A stretch of DNA of 64,000 nucleotides from Trichoplusia ni (GCF_003590095.1 NC_039490.1:9689834-9753833), one strand, 5' to 3'; positions 1-13,385 are shown, counted from the stretch's first letter. A program made the numbers and translations. Notes: generated by a model not told the origin, from the letters alone.

Positions 1-235
1 AACCATAATATTTTATCACAAATTGAAATATAAGAAACCGATCGAGAATTGTTTTCTAAACATCGTACTAGAACAAAGATGTATAAATGTTTATTTGAAA
101 CAATATAATGTTTCTATCTACGCATGCATTGTATGATGATTATGAGGCTTCTATTAATGAGATTACTATTAGATTTATATAACAGGACCGTCATACAAGG
201 GTACGGCAACTCCTTAAACCACGTATCTAAACATC

Positions 236-600
236 GTCATCAGCCTAGCCTTTTCCCAACTATGTTGGAGTCGGCTACCAGTCCAACCGGTTTCAGCTGA
301 GTACCAGTGCTTTACAAGGAGCGACTGCCTATCTGACCTCCTCAACCCAGTTACCTGGGCAACACGATACCCCTTGGCTAGACTGGTTGTCAGACTTTCA
401 AGCTTCTATCTACCTGTAACGACTGTCAAAGGTGTATGAATTACAGCCGGGACCCACAATTTAACGTGCCTTTTGAAACACGGAAGAACTCGTTATGACA
501 AAGATGGTCACCCATTTACGGACTAACCGCGTGAAGCGTAGCTTAACCTGTGATCGACTCACTTATGCAGTTATAGCTTAGCCACGATCTAATCTCAGGA
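236..600 (+). repeat. Dispersed repeat with AACCCAGTTACCTGGGC core
   Basis: The longest copy in the window of a dispersed element that starts with CCTAGCCTTTTCCCAACTA and contains GGAGCGACTGCCTATCTGAC and AACCCAGTTACCTGGGCAAC. Other copies lie at 5283-5440 (-), 6565-6640 (-, partial), 9922-10240, 12262-12535, 22343-22398 (-, partial), 28768-28880 (-) and 51454-51690. It has no coding capacity. I recall similar repeats from noctuid moths, but the class (SINE-like or remnant DNA element) is not resolved. Confidence 0.65.
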
Positions 601-850
601 TAAATTAAATGCAATAGGGTATTTGATTAAATCTATTAAAATAAATGTGTTTAGACCGTCAGAAAGATTTCCAAAAAATATTGTATATCTAAGTATTTTT
701 CGTTTTATCACAATATCAAAAAGTTATCAAGATTTAAAGCACTTACGAAGCACAAAAGGTATGATATCGCTTTGAATAAATCACATTTGTTTTTTTGCCT
801 GCATTGAGCATCGAACCTGCGTCCTAGCTGGATTCGTCCGGATAATTATA

Positions 851-1128
851 ATCTATACTAATAAATAAAGCCGAAGAGTTTGTTTGTTTGTACGCAGGAA
901 CTACTAGTTCAAATTGAAAAATTCTTTTTGTATTGAATAGACCCTTCACCGAGGAAGGTTTTAGGCTATATACCATCACGCTGCGACAAATAGGAGCGAA
1001 GATACAATCGAAAATGTGGAGAAAACAGGGAAAATTATTCACCTTCGAGGGCTTCCGTTCAAAAATTCCTAACTTATATCTTCTAACAACGCGGACGAAG
1101 TCGCGGGCAACAGCTACAATAATTGGAT
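851..1128 (-). repeat. LINE-tail-like repeat (CCCGCGACTTCGTCC family)
   Basis: Read on the minus strand, it begins near the lepidopteran motif TGCCCGCGACTTCGTCC. It continues through a conserved stretch (ATCTTCGCTCC, GCAGCGTGATGG, TAGCCTAAA) and ends in CTTCAGC/TTTATTAGTATAGAT. Related copies are at 4957-5215 (+), 20706-20880 (-), 26872-27088 (-), 27214-27475 (+), 29049-29325 (-) and 54361-54560 (-). This ending is shared by many lepidopteran non-LTR elements, so a LINE 3' tail or a SINE derived from one is the likely identity. Confidence 0.6.
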
Positions 1129-1311
1129 ATTAATATTTGATAAGAATATAATTTTAATCTGTTGTTTGTCCGTTCGCCTACAGAGGTCTCTGTTCATTAA
1201 TAAATAATTTTATTTATTGCTATTGTCAAAGATAAGGCCTAAAATACTTGTAGGGTGAATCCTTGTTTACCCTTTGGTTTGTAAACATGAAATTTATTGC
1301 GTGACAATAAA

Positions 1312-1457
1312 GCGTCGCGAGTTCGATCCCCGCGTAGGACAAGCGTTTGTGTGATCCACGAATGCTTGTCCTGAGTCTGGGTGTCTTTGTGCATGTGACT
1401 TGAATGTTTGTTAAACCGCGATACAATAATTACATTAATTACCGTGGGAGTCGTTTT
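1312..1457 (+). repeat. tRNA-derived SINE, 5' truncated
   Basis: The B box GTTCGATCCCC is followed by the family body (GTGTGATCCACGAATGCTTG, GAGTCTGGGTGTCTTTGTG) and the family 3' end (GTGGGAGTCG). The A-box half of the tRNA head is missing. The most complete copy is at 53516-53700. Confidence 0.65.
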
Positions 1458-3027
1458 AAAATTATAAATAAAAAAACTATAGTTTACCAGTTGATCTTAT
1501 ATGCAAACTTTGCTGGAGTTGAAAAAAAAATGTGTGGAAAACCCTCATCACTTATTTATATGAAAAATAAATAGAGAGTGGTATTAGAGACCTATTTATA
1601 ATATGACAGTAATTATATCATAATTATATTTAGTTTATTAATGACAAGCTATTACGAAGATATAAACGAGGATATTTTTCAATCGGTATAATTTTAGATT
1701 AGATACATCTCTTCCCCTTTTTTGCAATATATTTATTTACTGCTCTGCTCCTTAAAACATGACGCGGCGATAAATATCGTATAGCTTTCTTCAATAAATG
1801 GCCTATCGAAAAGTGAAAAACTTTTCAAATTGGAACAGTAGTTCCTGAGATAAGCACGTAAAAACAAAACAAAAAAGCAAAGTCTTCAATATTTTGCCGT
1901 TCATTTACTCCGAAACTGGTTTAAAATCTCAGTTAGATTATTTCAATTGCGTGAGTTGATTCGGTTAACTAATGATATTTATTGGCTGAATTCTGTAAAC
2001 CCTGGCCTGGTTTAAAACTAAAACGAAAATATTTAGAATTAAAATTGTGCTTAAAAATAGCATAGTTTCGTTTTAATTATATTATTGTTTTTAATATACA
2101 AAGTTATATCCAGTAATCAACGAACACTCAAACATTTGGTAAAAGTTATTACGTAAAAACGAAACTATTTCCCAGTCATAAATAAAAAAAAAAAACAAAA
2201 AAAAAATACCTTTTCTCCAAAAACGAAAAAAAAAACACTCGAAAAAACAAAAAAATCCAACGACTTGCTTCAATAAGCGCTCACTGTGAACTAAACAAAA
2301 ATAATATACATCCAAACTCCGCCGAAATCAATTAACTATCACCCGATACGTTATCTTCAATTATATTTAAACACACACGAAACTAAAAAGACGGAAACCT
2401 TAGAAAGTTAACTTAAACAAATAACTTCAACTGGTTAAAGTTAACGGACGTGCGTCGGTTAGCGGGGTAACGTTCGCAATGCGTTGCGATTTTTCTTACT
2501 CAGAGTTATAAGCGTGCGAAAGTGTCTTATAAGGGCAGTTACACACGTCCCGGCAAGCAAGAATTTGTTGCAAGAATATTGAATATTTCAGATAAGAAAT
2601 TTTGGTTGTTTTTTTAGGGTGTCGAGTCCTTAAGGTATCATTTGAAACTCTATTACTGATACTGGCACTGCTGTCCGTCCGTCTGTCACCGGAGTGTATC
2701 TAAAAAACCGTGATACAGATGATTTTTTACAGAGAAAGTATTTTTGTTTCCGCTATAACAATGAAATCTAGCAAGATTAGAAAAAAAACCTCTCAAAAGG
2801 GAAATTCCCCATCCCCACCCGCATAAGCGTCTGGGTTTCAACACCAAGATTGAAGTTAAACAACTATTATCACGGTCATACATTTTTCATATTATATTAA
2901 ATCCTGACCTTCGCCAACAATTATTATCGAATCAAATAATCTGAATATTGCACGCCCATTTCCTTCAACTAATCGATATTACTACAAGCCTTCTTATTGG
3001 TTAAAAAATATATTAAAAAAACCAATA

Positions 3028-3226
3028 AACGACTCCCACATTAAATAAATTAATCCTTTTATCGCGGGGGCGGGGTAATAAACATTCAAGTCACATGCAC
3101 ACAGACACCCAGACTCGGGACAAGCATTCGTGGATCACACAAAAGCTTGTCCTATGCGGGGATCGAACCCGACACATCGCGCTCAGTGGGTTTAGCGTGG
3201 TGGCCTCAACCACTCGGCTATCAGTC
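3028..3226 (-). repeat. tRNA-derived SINE, near full length
   Basis: Minus-strand copy of the family at 53516-53700. It keeps the 3' CGACTCCCAC end, the body and the head; CCGAGTGGTTGAGGCC is readable in reverse near 3205-3220 and the B-box region near 3155-3165. Confidence 0.7.
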
Positions 3227-4312
3227 AATTTCAAATCACGATTCAATATTTTCTAATCATCATTCTGACAAGATACAAATCAGTACGCAATATCCGAAGG
3301 CGAAGTTTTTCGTATGCTTTTATGCCTAACCTACTTATTATTATTGTTAGTAAGCTATGTAAATACTGGCCTATATATGTCCCACTGCTGGGCTCAAGCC
3401 TCTTCCCATTTAAGTACGGTTTGAGCTTTGATCACTAAGGGAATATTAAAAAAATATATCACAGTCGCATTATAAACGCAAAAGGTGTGTTTGTATGTTT
3501 GTTACCACTTCATGCCCCAACGGCTAGACCGATTTTGATGAAATTTGGCATGGAGGTAGGTTTGTTAAAAGGGTTATGTTTTGCATTTACGATATCCATC
3601 CACGCAGGCAAAGACGCGCTTAACAACTAGTTATAAATATAAAAGCAATTGTTTGCTATCGCAACATCGGCCCCTCATGTTTGGACTAATCTTATCTCAC
3701 TAATATACAATTAATGGCGAATAATTAGCGATTATATTCATCAGGTGATCAAATCTGAGTTTTAATATCTATCAGAGATTGTTATTTATGAATCTGCAAG
3801 GATTTTTTAAGGTAATTGGAGGAAATTCTTGGATATTTTTTTAAGAGATGTGATATAATGCTTGTGTCAAAGTATAATTAACGAAATCGGGTATTTTAGA
3901 TTTCTATATTATTCTGTTTTTGTAGAATTATATTAGTTAAAAAGTATTTTTTTACACTACACCAAAATTGTTATCAAATTTTCGAGTGTTTTATTTTTTA
4001 CTATCATCTTAACAAAGTTATTAAAAAAAAATGCTGTTTTCAACTGTTTTTTGATTAATAAACTACACCGAAAATAATTGATAGTTAAAATTTTCATTTA
4101 TCTAATCTAATCTAAAAAAACTTTACCTAAAAACCTACAAACTTCATTCGTCTTATTAAATTCTTGCTTTCTTGCCACCGTGTAGTCCTAGCCTTATATC
4201 GCAAGAATAAGACAACGCCTCTCCGTGATCATACTGGTATTCTTGTTTTAGTGATGTGCCATGCAGGCCGAATATAATTACTATACACTTTTTAGGACGA
4301 ATATTGCAACGT

Positions 4313-4500
4313 TTTTATACACTCACTTTTCTTGTTTATTTGTCGTTCCGGTTGGATTTTTGCAACTCAATTTTGAGGCACTTCCCGATAAGCTAGCAGG
4401 CTGAAATTGTCAGGGGAGCTTCAATCCCGATGACAATGCAATTCACAACTACAAAAACGGCTGAACCGATTTTGATAAAATTTTAATGGGAATTCAGAAA
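4313..4500 (+). repeat. Dispersed repeat with GATAAGCTAGCAGGCTGA
   Basis: It contains TTTGTCGTTCCGGTTGGATT, CACTTCCCGATAAGCTAGCA and a tail ACCGATTTTGATAAAATTT. Copies lie at 6770-6875 (-), 12930-13125 (+), 23618-23720 (+), 25391-25590 (-) and 25935-26085 (-), so the family flanks and invades the RNF113 gene. It has no open frame. Confidence 0.6.
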
Positions 4501-4861
4501 ATAGGTTTATTTTGTATTCTTTTCGCCGAATATTTTTTGACTCATTTTTAGACGACTTCCAATAAAAGTCGGTTATAATGCGGTTCGAATATTCTTGTTG
4601 ATGTTTTTTATTGCCATTTGTTTATTTCTTTTATGATAAGTTATAGTCAGCTTATCGTAGGAGAATGTTATTCTTTTTTAATCTCCATTAATTAATTAAA
4701 TTGCTAACACTTCTATTACGATTTGTGACTTTAATACGTTATTGAAATGGTACCTAAAATAAAGTCTATACCTACTATCTAGGTTATAAAAAAAATAATT
4801 TTGTTAGTTTGTGAAAATGATGAACTGTGGATCTTTTGAAAGAATTTATATGAACCTAAAT

Positions 4862-4950
4862 GATGCAACGTTTTACCCGCGTATTTATCGGGGTTACCCG
4901 ACTAGTTTTAGACGCAACCGGAGTCCTTAATCATGAGCTGACAATATATG
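4862..4950 (+). repeat. Short dispersed repeat (CCGACTAGTTT...CCTTAATCATGAG)
   Basis: Short conserved element with TATTTATCGGGGT and GGAGTCCTTAATCATGAGCT. Other copies are at 14852-14965, 32530-32650 and 36180-36245 (+) and 62640-62700 (-). Two of them sit in introns of the large peritrophin gene. Class unknown. Confidence 0.5.
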
Positions 4951-4956
4951 ACATAA

Positions 4957-5215
4957 CTAGCTGTTGCCCGCGCCTTCGTCCCCGTGGGTAGAAGATATAA
5001 GTTATGATTTGTACCTGCCCTGGTTTTTTCACATTTTCCATTGTATTTTCGCTCCTATTAGTTGCAACGTGATGGTTTATAGCCTAAAGCCTTCCTCGAT
5101 GAACGGTCTATTCAACACAAAAATATTTTTTCAATTTGGACCAGTAGTTCCAGAGATTAGCGCGTTCAAACAAACAAACTCTTCAGCTTTATATATAAGT
5201 ATAGATATAGATACT
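4957..5215 (+). repeat. LINE-tail-like repeat (CCCGCGACTTCGTCC family)
   Basis: Plus-strand copy that begins at CTAGCTGTTGCCCGCGCCTTCG and ends at TTTATATATAAGTATAGATA. Same conserved internal blocks as the copy at 851-1128. The 94-codon frame inside it is a by-product of the repeat. Confidence 0.6.
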
Positions 5216-5440
5216 ACACTTACTACTAGCCATATCTATAAAAGATAGTTTATTTAGAAACGTCAAACATTCACAGCCACAACTAGTCTAACTAAGGGGT
5301 ATCGTGTTGCCCAGGTAACTGGGTTGAGGAGGGCAGATAGGCAGTCGCTCCTTGTAAAACACTGGTACTTAGCTGCATCCGCTTAGACTGGAAGCCGACC
5401 CCAGCATAGTTGGGTAAAGGCAAGGATGGTAATAAAACTT

Positions 5441-7560
5441 TAACACTACGTTTAACGCCGAATGTACAAAAAAATGAAATCGAATATTAATCGATGGTAC
5501 ATCACTAGTGAATCGAGTCGATACAATGTAACAGTTCCTTGTCCTTACACAACAATTACAATAAAGTGGAACTATCAAAACAAAACAACGGTAAATACAA
5601 AATGTGAAGCGAAACTATAATTAATTAGGATATTGTAGTATACTTATGCTAGTTGACCGGGAAAATGACGAAAATTATCCGACTAGTACGTAAAATTGAA
5701 ATAAAAACTATCCTATGTCTTACTCCAAGTTATAAACTATCCGTCTACCAAATTTCATCCAAATCAGTTCAGTGGTTTTCGCGTGAAAAAGTAACAAATA
5801 TCCATCTCTAGGATTTCCACCATTTTGAACCTGAATTTGAATCGAAAGGGAGACCCAATTTCCAGTAATCTATTTTACTGAGGCGACAGACTTGGTCCTG
5901 TGGTTGACGGATGCCCAATTTCTTTTGCTAAATTCTATTCTTTTTTCAGCCATTTTGTACGGAACCATCGATGTCATTAATCCGACTCGTTTTAACCGGT
6001 TTGTCTTCGGGAAGTTCATAATATTTAAAATCAATCTAGAATCTGCTAACTCAGCCAACCTGTACCCAATGCTATCGTAACAAGAAAAGATTTGTAAATG
6101 GCAAGAAACCAGTTGGTAACGAGAATTGTTGGTATAACTATCTCAAAAGAGCAAAATTTTCTAAAACATATCTTACTGTTCAAGGGGTAGGGTCCAAAAT
6201 CAATTGTCAACTCCATAATGATAAGGGGACATCTGACAAAAGGGCTGTATTTTTTAAAACAAACCTTAAACGTAAAGGCTTTAAGTCTTAAATTGATTGT
6301 TCTGAATACCACGAGATACAGACTTGGTTTTTTCTCGTATCAAATCTGATGTACCTAGCTGGTGTTGCTGTGAAAAAGGGACGGACGTATATATGTAGGT
6401 AATGGTGTCTCTTTTCCACGTAAATAACTTGACTTCGTCCTGTTGTTGTCAGCCCTTAGGAAGTTCTGGCATATTTTGGCAGAGGACTATCTCCAAAAAT
6501 GGGCTGTGATTGCTGATAATGACGGGTGAATGCCATCAAATTTGTTAAATTGTGGGTCTCACGTAAATTGTGGGTCTCGGCTGTTATTCATGCATCTTTG
6601 ACAATCGTTACAGGTAGTCAGAGGCTAGAAAGTCTAAGAAGGCTTAAAAATATAAAATTAATATACTTAAAAAATCTACAAAACACTCGTTTTTAAATGT
6701 CAATCCATTAGATTTTTATCAAATCAGTGCACCATTTTTTATTGTTGTAAATTGCATTGCCATTAGGTTTGAAGCTACCCCAAAAATTACAGCTAGCTTA
6801 TCGGTAAATGCCACGAAATGTTGCAAAAATCCAACCGAAACGTCAAACAAACTAGAAAAGTGAGTGTATAAAAACTAGGGAAAATACAAGAGCGTCTGCT
6901 AAAAGAAATCATCTTTTAAAGAAACATGTAATACACAACATATTAAATAATTATATTCAATTTAACAAACCTTACATCACCCGGTTGCAATAGATTGCCT
7001 CAATATTACACTGAAATATACAAGTTTCAGGTATTCCCCTAAATCTTAATGGTGTTAGTCAGAAATTTACAGGAATTAATTTTGTGACAACAGATAACAT
7101 TAACTGGTAATAAAAGATGAAAATTATGTTGATTCTATTTTAGGTTACTCATTTAAAACTGAACAGCAAAAAGGCTTAAGGAGACCAGTAAAAAAGCGAC
7201 TCCCAAAGTAAGGAACTTCTTCGTGTCGCGGGGATTGAACCGTCAACGCATGCCGCACAGTAATCTAATCACCTTAACCTTACCGCGATTTTCAGTTTAT
7301 TATTTGGATGGTCATATGGACAGACATCCAAGCCTCATCGTAGTACAAGTCTTATATTGTCCATGATTGGCGGATCACTATCTAATATATAAAATTCTCG
7401 TGTCACGGTGTACGAAATTTTATTTGAAAAGTTTGAGATAAATATATTTTTAATAATATGTTTTTTCATATTTCCGTTATATATTTTTCTTTCTTTAGAA
7501 CTCATTTATTTGGCAAAACAACGTTTGCTAGGACACCTTGTTTTATAAATAAATAAATAT
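5441..7560. other. Gene-free stretch
   Basis: No gene is supported. A LINE-tail-like piece with TACCAAATTTCATCCAAATC lies near 5640-5810. Partial copies of listed repeats lie at 6565-6640 and 6770-6875, and a degraded SINE at 7195-7290. 5850-6560 is not assigned to any repeat I recognise; its frames of 62-88 codons overlap one another on both strands and show no domain. Confidence 0.5.
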
Positions 7561-7769
7561 AAATGCGGACAACATCACATACATTGTTCTGAAGTAAGTT
7601 GCTAAAGCAATTGTGTTATGGAATTCAGATACAACGAAGGTACCACAAAGACCCAGACAGAGATAGAAATGTGAATTTTTACATTAATCCGACCGGGGAT
7701 CGAACCCGGGACGTCAGAGCTAACGACACCTTGAAACCAGTGCATACGCCACTCGACCACGGAGGTCGT
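7561..7769 (-). repeat. Second tRNA-derived SINE family, full length
   Basis: On the minus strand the head has an intact A box TGGTCGAGTGG (7749-7759) and B box GGTTCGATCCC (7696-7706). The tail carries GGTACCTTCGTTGTATCTGA and CATTGTATGTGATGTTGTCC. Two other copies are at 13481-13703 and 25166-25373 (both +). The intact boxes make this the best candidate for a once-active copy in the window. Confidence 0.75.
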
Positions 7770-9106
7770 GAAGTTTTATGTGTAGATTTTTAATGATATT
7801 ATAGCTAGTGACAAAGAAGATTACTTCGCAAACCTGATCGATAACCTTCACTATTTATAGGCACCATTAAAAGAAGAATGATACTTACGAACATAGCTTT
7901 TACATTTCCAAATTCTGCTGAACAGAAATTTTTGTTTCACACCAAGAACTTATCCAACATTATCAAATCAAATTTCGGCAAATATGAACTTCTTTGCCTT
8001 TGGTTAATCCTCGTTCCATGACTTATTTCGTTTAGTGGTATCACAGGAACTCCAAACTAGATAACAGATGCACAATCGCTGTTTAAACGCAATTTTAACA
8101 ATTATTTACGAGCGTCTGAAAATGTCACAGTACTTCTGAAAATTCTGACAGTGTCAATATTTCAAAAGTGACATAGTCAAAGATACTTTTAAATTTGACA
8201 GCGAGGGTTCTGTACAAATAGGCTATAGATAATAAAAGCTTGTAAAAAATCGGTTGGGCGGCAAAAATATTTTTTTAAAGGCATAGTTCAATGATGATAC
8301 CGCCCGGCGCCCTATATAATAGTCGATCCACGCTACACATCCGAAAATGATCCCACGGAAACATAAAATCGAGATACACACGAATTGGAAAAGGACTTCT
8401 TTCTAAATATAGTTGAAAAAAAAAATTACAATCAAAATTGGTCACCCATCACATTTATGACCGTAACAAGTGTTGCTTAACCTGGATATGTTTTTCTTGT
8501 TATAATTGGGATGCTTAAATGTCATTTTCATGCATTTGATCTTGGTTCTAGAAGATTGAATTGATTGATTTTCTTTTTCTTGATAAATGCAAGTATTTTT
8601 GCCGCTTAGCAACCAATGCAGGCGCTGAATTTGATTCGTAATCTTAGATAATGAATAACAGCGATAATAATCTTGATAATTTATTGATTGTCCTTAATGA
8701 GTAGTAAAATGAAGTATTTTTGATGGATATTATTCAGTGGGCGAATATTATTAGCTTGTTTTTATTAACACGTGTCAATTTTTTTAAATATCCAAGTGAC
8801 TATATGGATTTTTACGATTTATGCTACGTCATCATCCCTATTTATTTATTAAACCTCAAACGAATATTAAAACATTATTTGATGTACTCGTGTCTACACA
8901 ATATTTTCTTTCATAATTTTTAAGCAATAGGAAATACATTTTTTTAAGTAATTTAATCGTTGTGGCGCAGGGGTGTCACAAACATTCAAGTCACATACAC
9001 AAAGACACCCAGATTCAGGACAAGCATTTGATCACACAAATTCTCGGTTTTAGGATTATCTTCGTGACCTCAACCACTCAACTATCAATATATTATAACA
9101 CATACT
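7770..9106. other. Gene-free AT-rich stretch
   Basis: I see no gene. The only recognisable content is a degraded minus-strand SINE at about 8959-9090. The remainder is AT-rich, with one 67-codon hydrophobic frame that has no homology I can name. Confidence 0.5.
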
Positions 9107-9312
9107 AGCTTTTCACCCGCGGCTTCGCCCGCGTCGAGGTCAGTTATATCGCGTTTCCAAGACAACTCTTCAAAAGTCCGGGATAAAAACTATCCTATGT
9201 TCTTTCTCAAGACCAACTCTATCTCTGTACCAAATTTCATTAAAATCGGTTCAGTGGTTTAGACGTGGAAACAAACAGACAGAGTTACTTTCGCATTTAT
9301 AATATTATTGAT
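9107..9312 (+). repeat. LINE-tail-like repeat (CGGCTTCGCCCGCGT family)
   Basis: It starts ACTAGCTTTTCACCCGCGGC, continues through CCAAATTTCATTAAAATCGG and ends in ACAGAGTTACTTTCGCATTT followed by ATAATATTATTGAT. This is a very widespread lepidopteran sequence type. A second good copy is at 24281-24480; more diverged relatives are at 11205-11440, 11448-11625, 31965-32085 and 34277-34410. Confidence 0.65.
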
Positions 9313-9714
9313 ATTCGAACAGACATTTGTACGTGAAAAATCGAACCTTATACCTTTGAATAAGCAGTAAAACGTTAATACCACAAGACTATACTTCACA
9401 TCTCTTGCATAATTCTTGTTGAAGATATCTTCAAGTTCCTGAAGACAACTCCCATAACATCACAGTCACTTAGGAGTTAACACACGTATGGTGTCACCGC
9501 AGCCGTTTATAAATCTTGTTTTAATTAAACAAAGCCCAATCAAATTTAAAACACAGGACTGTTAATGGAATTTAAAAAGAAATTGAAAACAATAGTCTCT
9601 TATAACCATTTAACCAACTATGATGGCGTTGGAAGCCAGGAATTGTCTTTGGAATTCAGTTACGTATTACCAAGTACATATTTTCTTTAAACGACTATTT
9701 CGTTAAGTATTTTA

Positions 9715-9858
9715 ATCCTTGTGTCGCGGGCGGTTTCACGATCATTTAAGTCATAGACATCCAGACTCAGGACAAGACATAAACGCTTGTCCGACGTGGA
9801 TATCAAACCCCCGGCACGTGGCGTAGTGACCTCAACCACTCCGCTGTCCGTGTAGTTA
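9715..9858 (-). repeat. tRNA-derived SINE, internally deleted
   Basis: Minus-strand copy of the family at 53516-53700. It shows the reverse of TGTCGCGG, the CAGACTCAGGACAAG block and the GACCTCAACCACTC head. It is shorter than the full-length copy because of internal losses. Confidence 0.55.
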
Positions 9859-9921
9859 AGTTATTACTTGATAAGAACGGTGATGGAAGACATCATGAGG
9901 AAATTTGCGACAAATTTCCTT

Positions 9922-10240
9922 CCTGTTTTAGCCTTTCCCAACCACGTTTCGGTCGACTACCAGTGTTTTACAAGGAGCGACTGCTTATCTGACCTCCTCA
10001 ACCCAGTTACCTGGGCAACACGACACCCCTTTAGTCAGAGTGGTTGTCAGACTTGCTAGCTTTTGACTAACCTGTAACGATTGACAAAGATGCACTAATA
10101 ACAACCAAGACTCACAATTTAACGTGCCTTCCGAAGCACTGAGGAACTCGTTATGACAGATAGTCACCAATCCTCAGGCCGACTGTATCAAGCGTAGCTT
10201 AACGTGTGATCGATCAACTTGTGCAATTTTAGCCACGAGC
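9922..10240 (+). repeat. Dispersed repeat with AACCCAGTTACCTGGGC core
   Basis: Good copy of the element at 236-600, running from TTTTAGCCTTTCCCAACCAC to GTGCAATTTTAGCCACGAGC. The small frames on both strands here are by-products of the repeat. Confidence 0.65.
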
Positions 10241-13205
10241 TAATATGTACAAATATTTAGATATTTTCGTTAATTGATATATTTAGATAAAGCCATTTGT
10301 TTTCTTATCAATATAGATTAGAAACTTATTTTTCTAAGTTCGTAATAATTTAATAACCATCTCATGTTTTGCGAATAATAATGTTTATGATAAGACATTT
10401 GTATCAACAAATACCTCTAATATGCGTAAATCGTAGTTTCACGAATTTGTTTAAGCAATGTTTTTGTTGCTCTAAATCATAGATAATGATTATTATGACG
10501 GTATATTGTTGTAAAGATGACGTTTCGAGGAATGTCTGCGAAAACACGACGCAAATTTTGCTAAAATAAAATATTATTTTTATTTAAATAACAATAAATT
10601 GTGAATCATTCATTTTTTTTTTCAAAATTTGAAGTTTTAAAATACTGCCTAACAGTTCTTTAATGGGTTTATCAACCAACTGCAAAAAAGGAGGTTCTCA
10701 ATTCATCCAACGTTTTTATTCATATTTGTTATCTCAACTGATTTTGTCGTTCCTTTTTTCGTTTTACGTGAAATAGCTGTGACAAATATTTTTATTAAGA
10801 AAGTATACATATACTAATGTTACAAATTCTTACAATTAACCGTCAAAACACAGGACCGTAGAAATTGGCACGAGAAAGGGGAGGCCTATGCCCAGCAGTG
10901 GGAGGACAAAGGCTGTGGATGATGATGATGATGATGAACCGTTAAAATGGGATCCAACCCAAAAAGAACTTAAGAAGTGACGACAAAATGTAATCTGAAT
11001 TTTTGTTTTACCTACATTTCTGCCGACACTATTGAAGCAAATAAGTGTAACGATAAATGAAATACTTCAATAATAACATAATCATGTTATTTACTGTATT
11101 TAAGTGATCTTTAACTAAAGACCTCTGCATCTGAGGTCGATCGGATGATGAAAGTAAATCCTTTGAACTATTAATATCTGTTCAGTAATTTATAAATATA
11201 CTAGCTGTTGCCCGCGATTTCATTCGCGTGGTTAAAAGATATTTGTTAAAAGTTTTTGTTGTTTTACACATATTTTCAATTTTCCCTCGGGAACTACTTA
11301 AGACATCGGGATAAAAGGTAGCCTATTTTCTTGTCTAGATCGAAGGTTATATACATGCCAAATTTCATCTCAATCCGTTCAGCCGTTTTTACGTGATTGA
11401 GTAACAAACATCCACACTTTCACATTTATAATATTAGTCAGGATTAGACTAGCTGTTGCCCACGGATCCCAGGGAACATAAAATCGAGTTAAAAATTCTA
11501 TGTGTTAATCCTGGTTATAAACTATCTGTTTACCAAGTTTCGTCTAAATCCGTTCAGTGGTTTTTACGTGAAAGAGGAACAATTATCCATACATCCATAC
11601 TTTTCAACAAATATGCTTAAATCTAGACTAGCTTTCACCCGTGGTATCATTCGTAAGAATGTCGGATTTAGTAAGGTAAAGTACCTAAATAATCTTTTAA
11701 TCTTTATGTCTTAAAGACAGCTATCTTGATGCCTCAGTTTATCAATATTGATTCAGGCATGACAGTTTATCTATGTTCATCCCTGTGTAGGTAATTTTCG
11801 CTGTCTATGAATGCTTCATCTAATGTGTATTTGACTTCTGCGACACAAGGATTAATTAATTGCGGGAGTAGTGTTAATAAAGAAAATAGGTGAAGTATGA
11901 TCTTGTCCCGATAAAGCAGGTTTCGTCCAAATAGGCTAAAGATTAACAGATTTGTTGGGTGAATAACTGTAGTACCCAAATCTATTTGTTACCCACCAAT
12001 AAATTTACAACTGTAACAACTGTTGCCTTTTTTTTTGTTTTGGCGGGGTAATCCTTATTGGCATTCGCAACCACGGAGAAGCAACAGAAATATATCAACT
12101 GAGAACATTTTAACTGTCTAGCTATCTCGGTTCATGAGATACAGCCTGCTGTCGGACGGTTCACATCTTTCTACCCATCCAAGACCAGCCGCATCGTGCT
12201 ACGCTTAACCTCTCTTATTAGCTAAACCCTAAATCTTGGCTACAGAAATCCATCATAAATCATCGTCATCATCCTAGCCTTTTCCCAAATATGTTGAGGT
12301 CGGCTTTCAGTCTAACCGGATTCAGATAAGTACCAGTGTTTAACAAGGAGCGACTGCCTATCTGACCTCCTCAACCCAGTTACCTGGGCAACACGATACG
12401 CCTTGGTTAGACTGGTTGTTGGACTTTCTAGCTTCTGACTACCCGTAACGACTGTCAAAAATGTATGAATAACTCACAATTTAACGTGCCTTCCGAAACA
12501 CGGAGGAACTCGTTACGACAAAGATAGTCCTTAGATAGATATTCATTATAAAACAATACATAAAATTTCCGCGCAAAAGTACACAGATAATCAAATTAAA
12601 ATCAATTTTACATGCAAATCCTTTCAGCAAAGATAGCCCCACGCGAAGGTTATGCTGATAAAAAACTAGATTAGACCGTTATCAACAAGATTTATTATAT
12701 ATTAGTCATAGTAGTAGCTATGGCGAGGTTGGAAACCAAATTTTCCTATCACCGGTTCATTTACGAGATGTGAATATTGTTCAGTGTATTATACATTGAG
12801 TATCCAAGCGGCTCTGGTTTTAAAAGTGATGTATTTTTGACAGCAATGTATTGCTATTAATACGATATTTTCGAATTGATTTCCATATTTACTGATGAGA
12901 TAGAGGACAGTCGTTTTTCTCACCTTTTTATACACTCACTTTCTTGTTTGTTTGTCGTTCCGGTTAGATTTTTCTAACTCAATTTTGAGGCACTTACCGA
13001 TAAGCTAGCAGGCTGATATTTTCAGAGTAGCTTCAAACCCAATGAAAATAAAATTTACAACTATAAGAACTGCTGGACCGATCTTGATAAAATTTGAATG
13101 GAGTGACATTTAAAAACGTGGGTATTTTAGGTCCTTTAATCTACTATTTTTTATTTTTTGGGCATAAGAAATTAACTAAACTTTGTCAATTTTAAAAGAC
13201 TTTAC
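10241..13205. other. Gene-free, repeat-rich stretch
   Basis: No gene is supported. Contents are a (GAT)n microsatellite near 10920-10936 after a GCCCAGCAGTGGGA repeat remnant, two LINE-tail-like fragments in a row (11205-11440 and 11448-11625), a repeat copy at 12262-12535 and another at 12930-13125. The rest is AT-rich. Confidence 0.5.
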
Positions 13206-13385
13206 GGATAGCCTAGTGTTTGGAGTCACCACGCCGAACCCACTGAATGCGATGTGCCGCGGTTTCGATCCCGCGTTGGAGAACCGCTTGTGTGATCCAC
13301 GAATGCTTGTTCTAAGTCTGGAAGTCTTTGTAAATGTGTCTTATATGTTTCTGTTATGTCTGCTACACAAGGACTAAATTCCTTA
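13206..13385 (+). repeat. tRNA-derived SINE
   Basis: Plus-strand copy of the 53516-53700 family, running from GGATAGCCTAGTG to CACAAGGACTAAATTCCTTA. The tRNA-like boxes have decayed (A-box remnant TAGCCTAGTG). Confidence 0.6.

Larger units (their letters stand above)
1..4312. other. Gene-free, repeat-rich stretch
   Basis: No coding sequence can be supported here. The span holds a copy of the AACCCAGTTACCTGGGC repeat, a LINE-tail fragment, and two tRNA-derived SINE copies, all listed separately. Between them is AT-rich sequence with A-rich runs near 2171-2260. A further dispersed repeat with GTCCGTCCGTCTGTCA lies near 2610-2780. All open frames are under 75 codons and lie in repeats or low-complexity sequence. 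Confidence 0.6.
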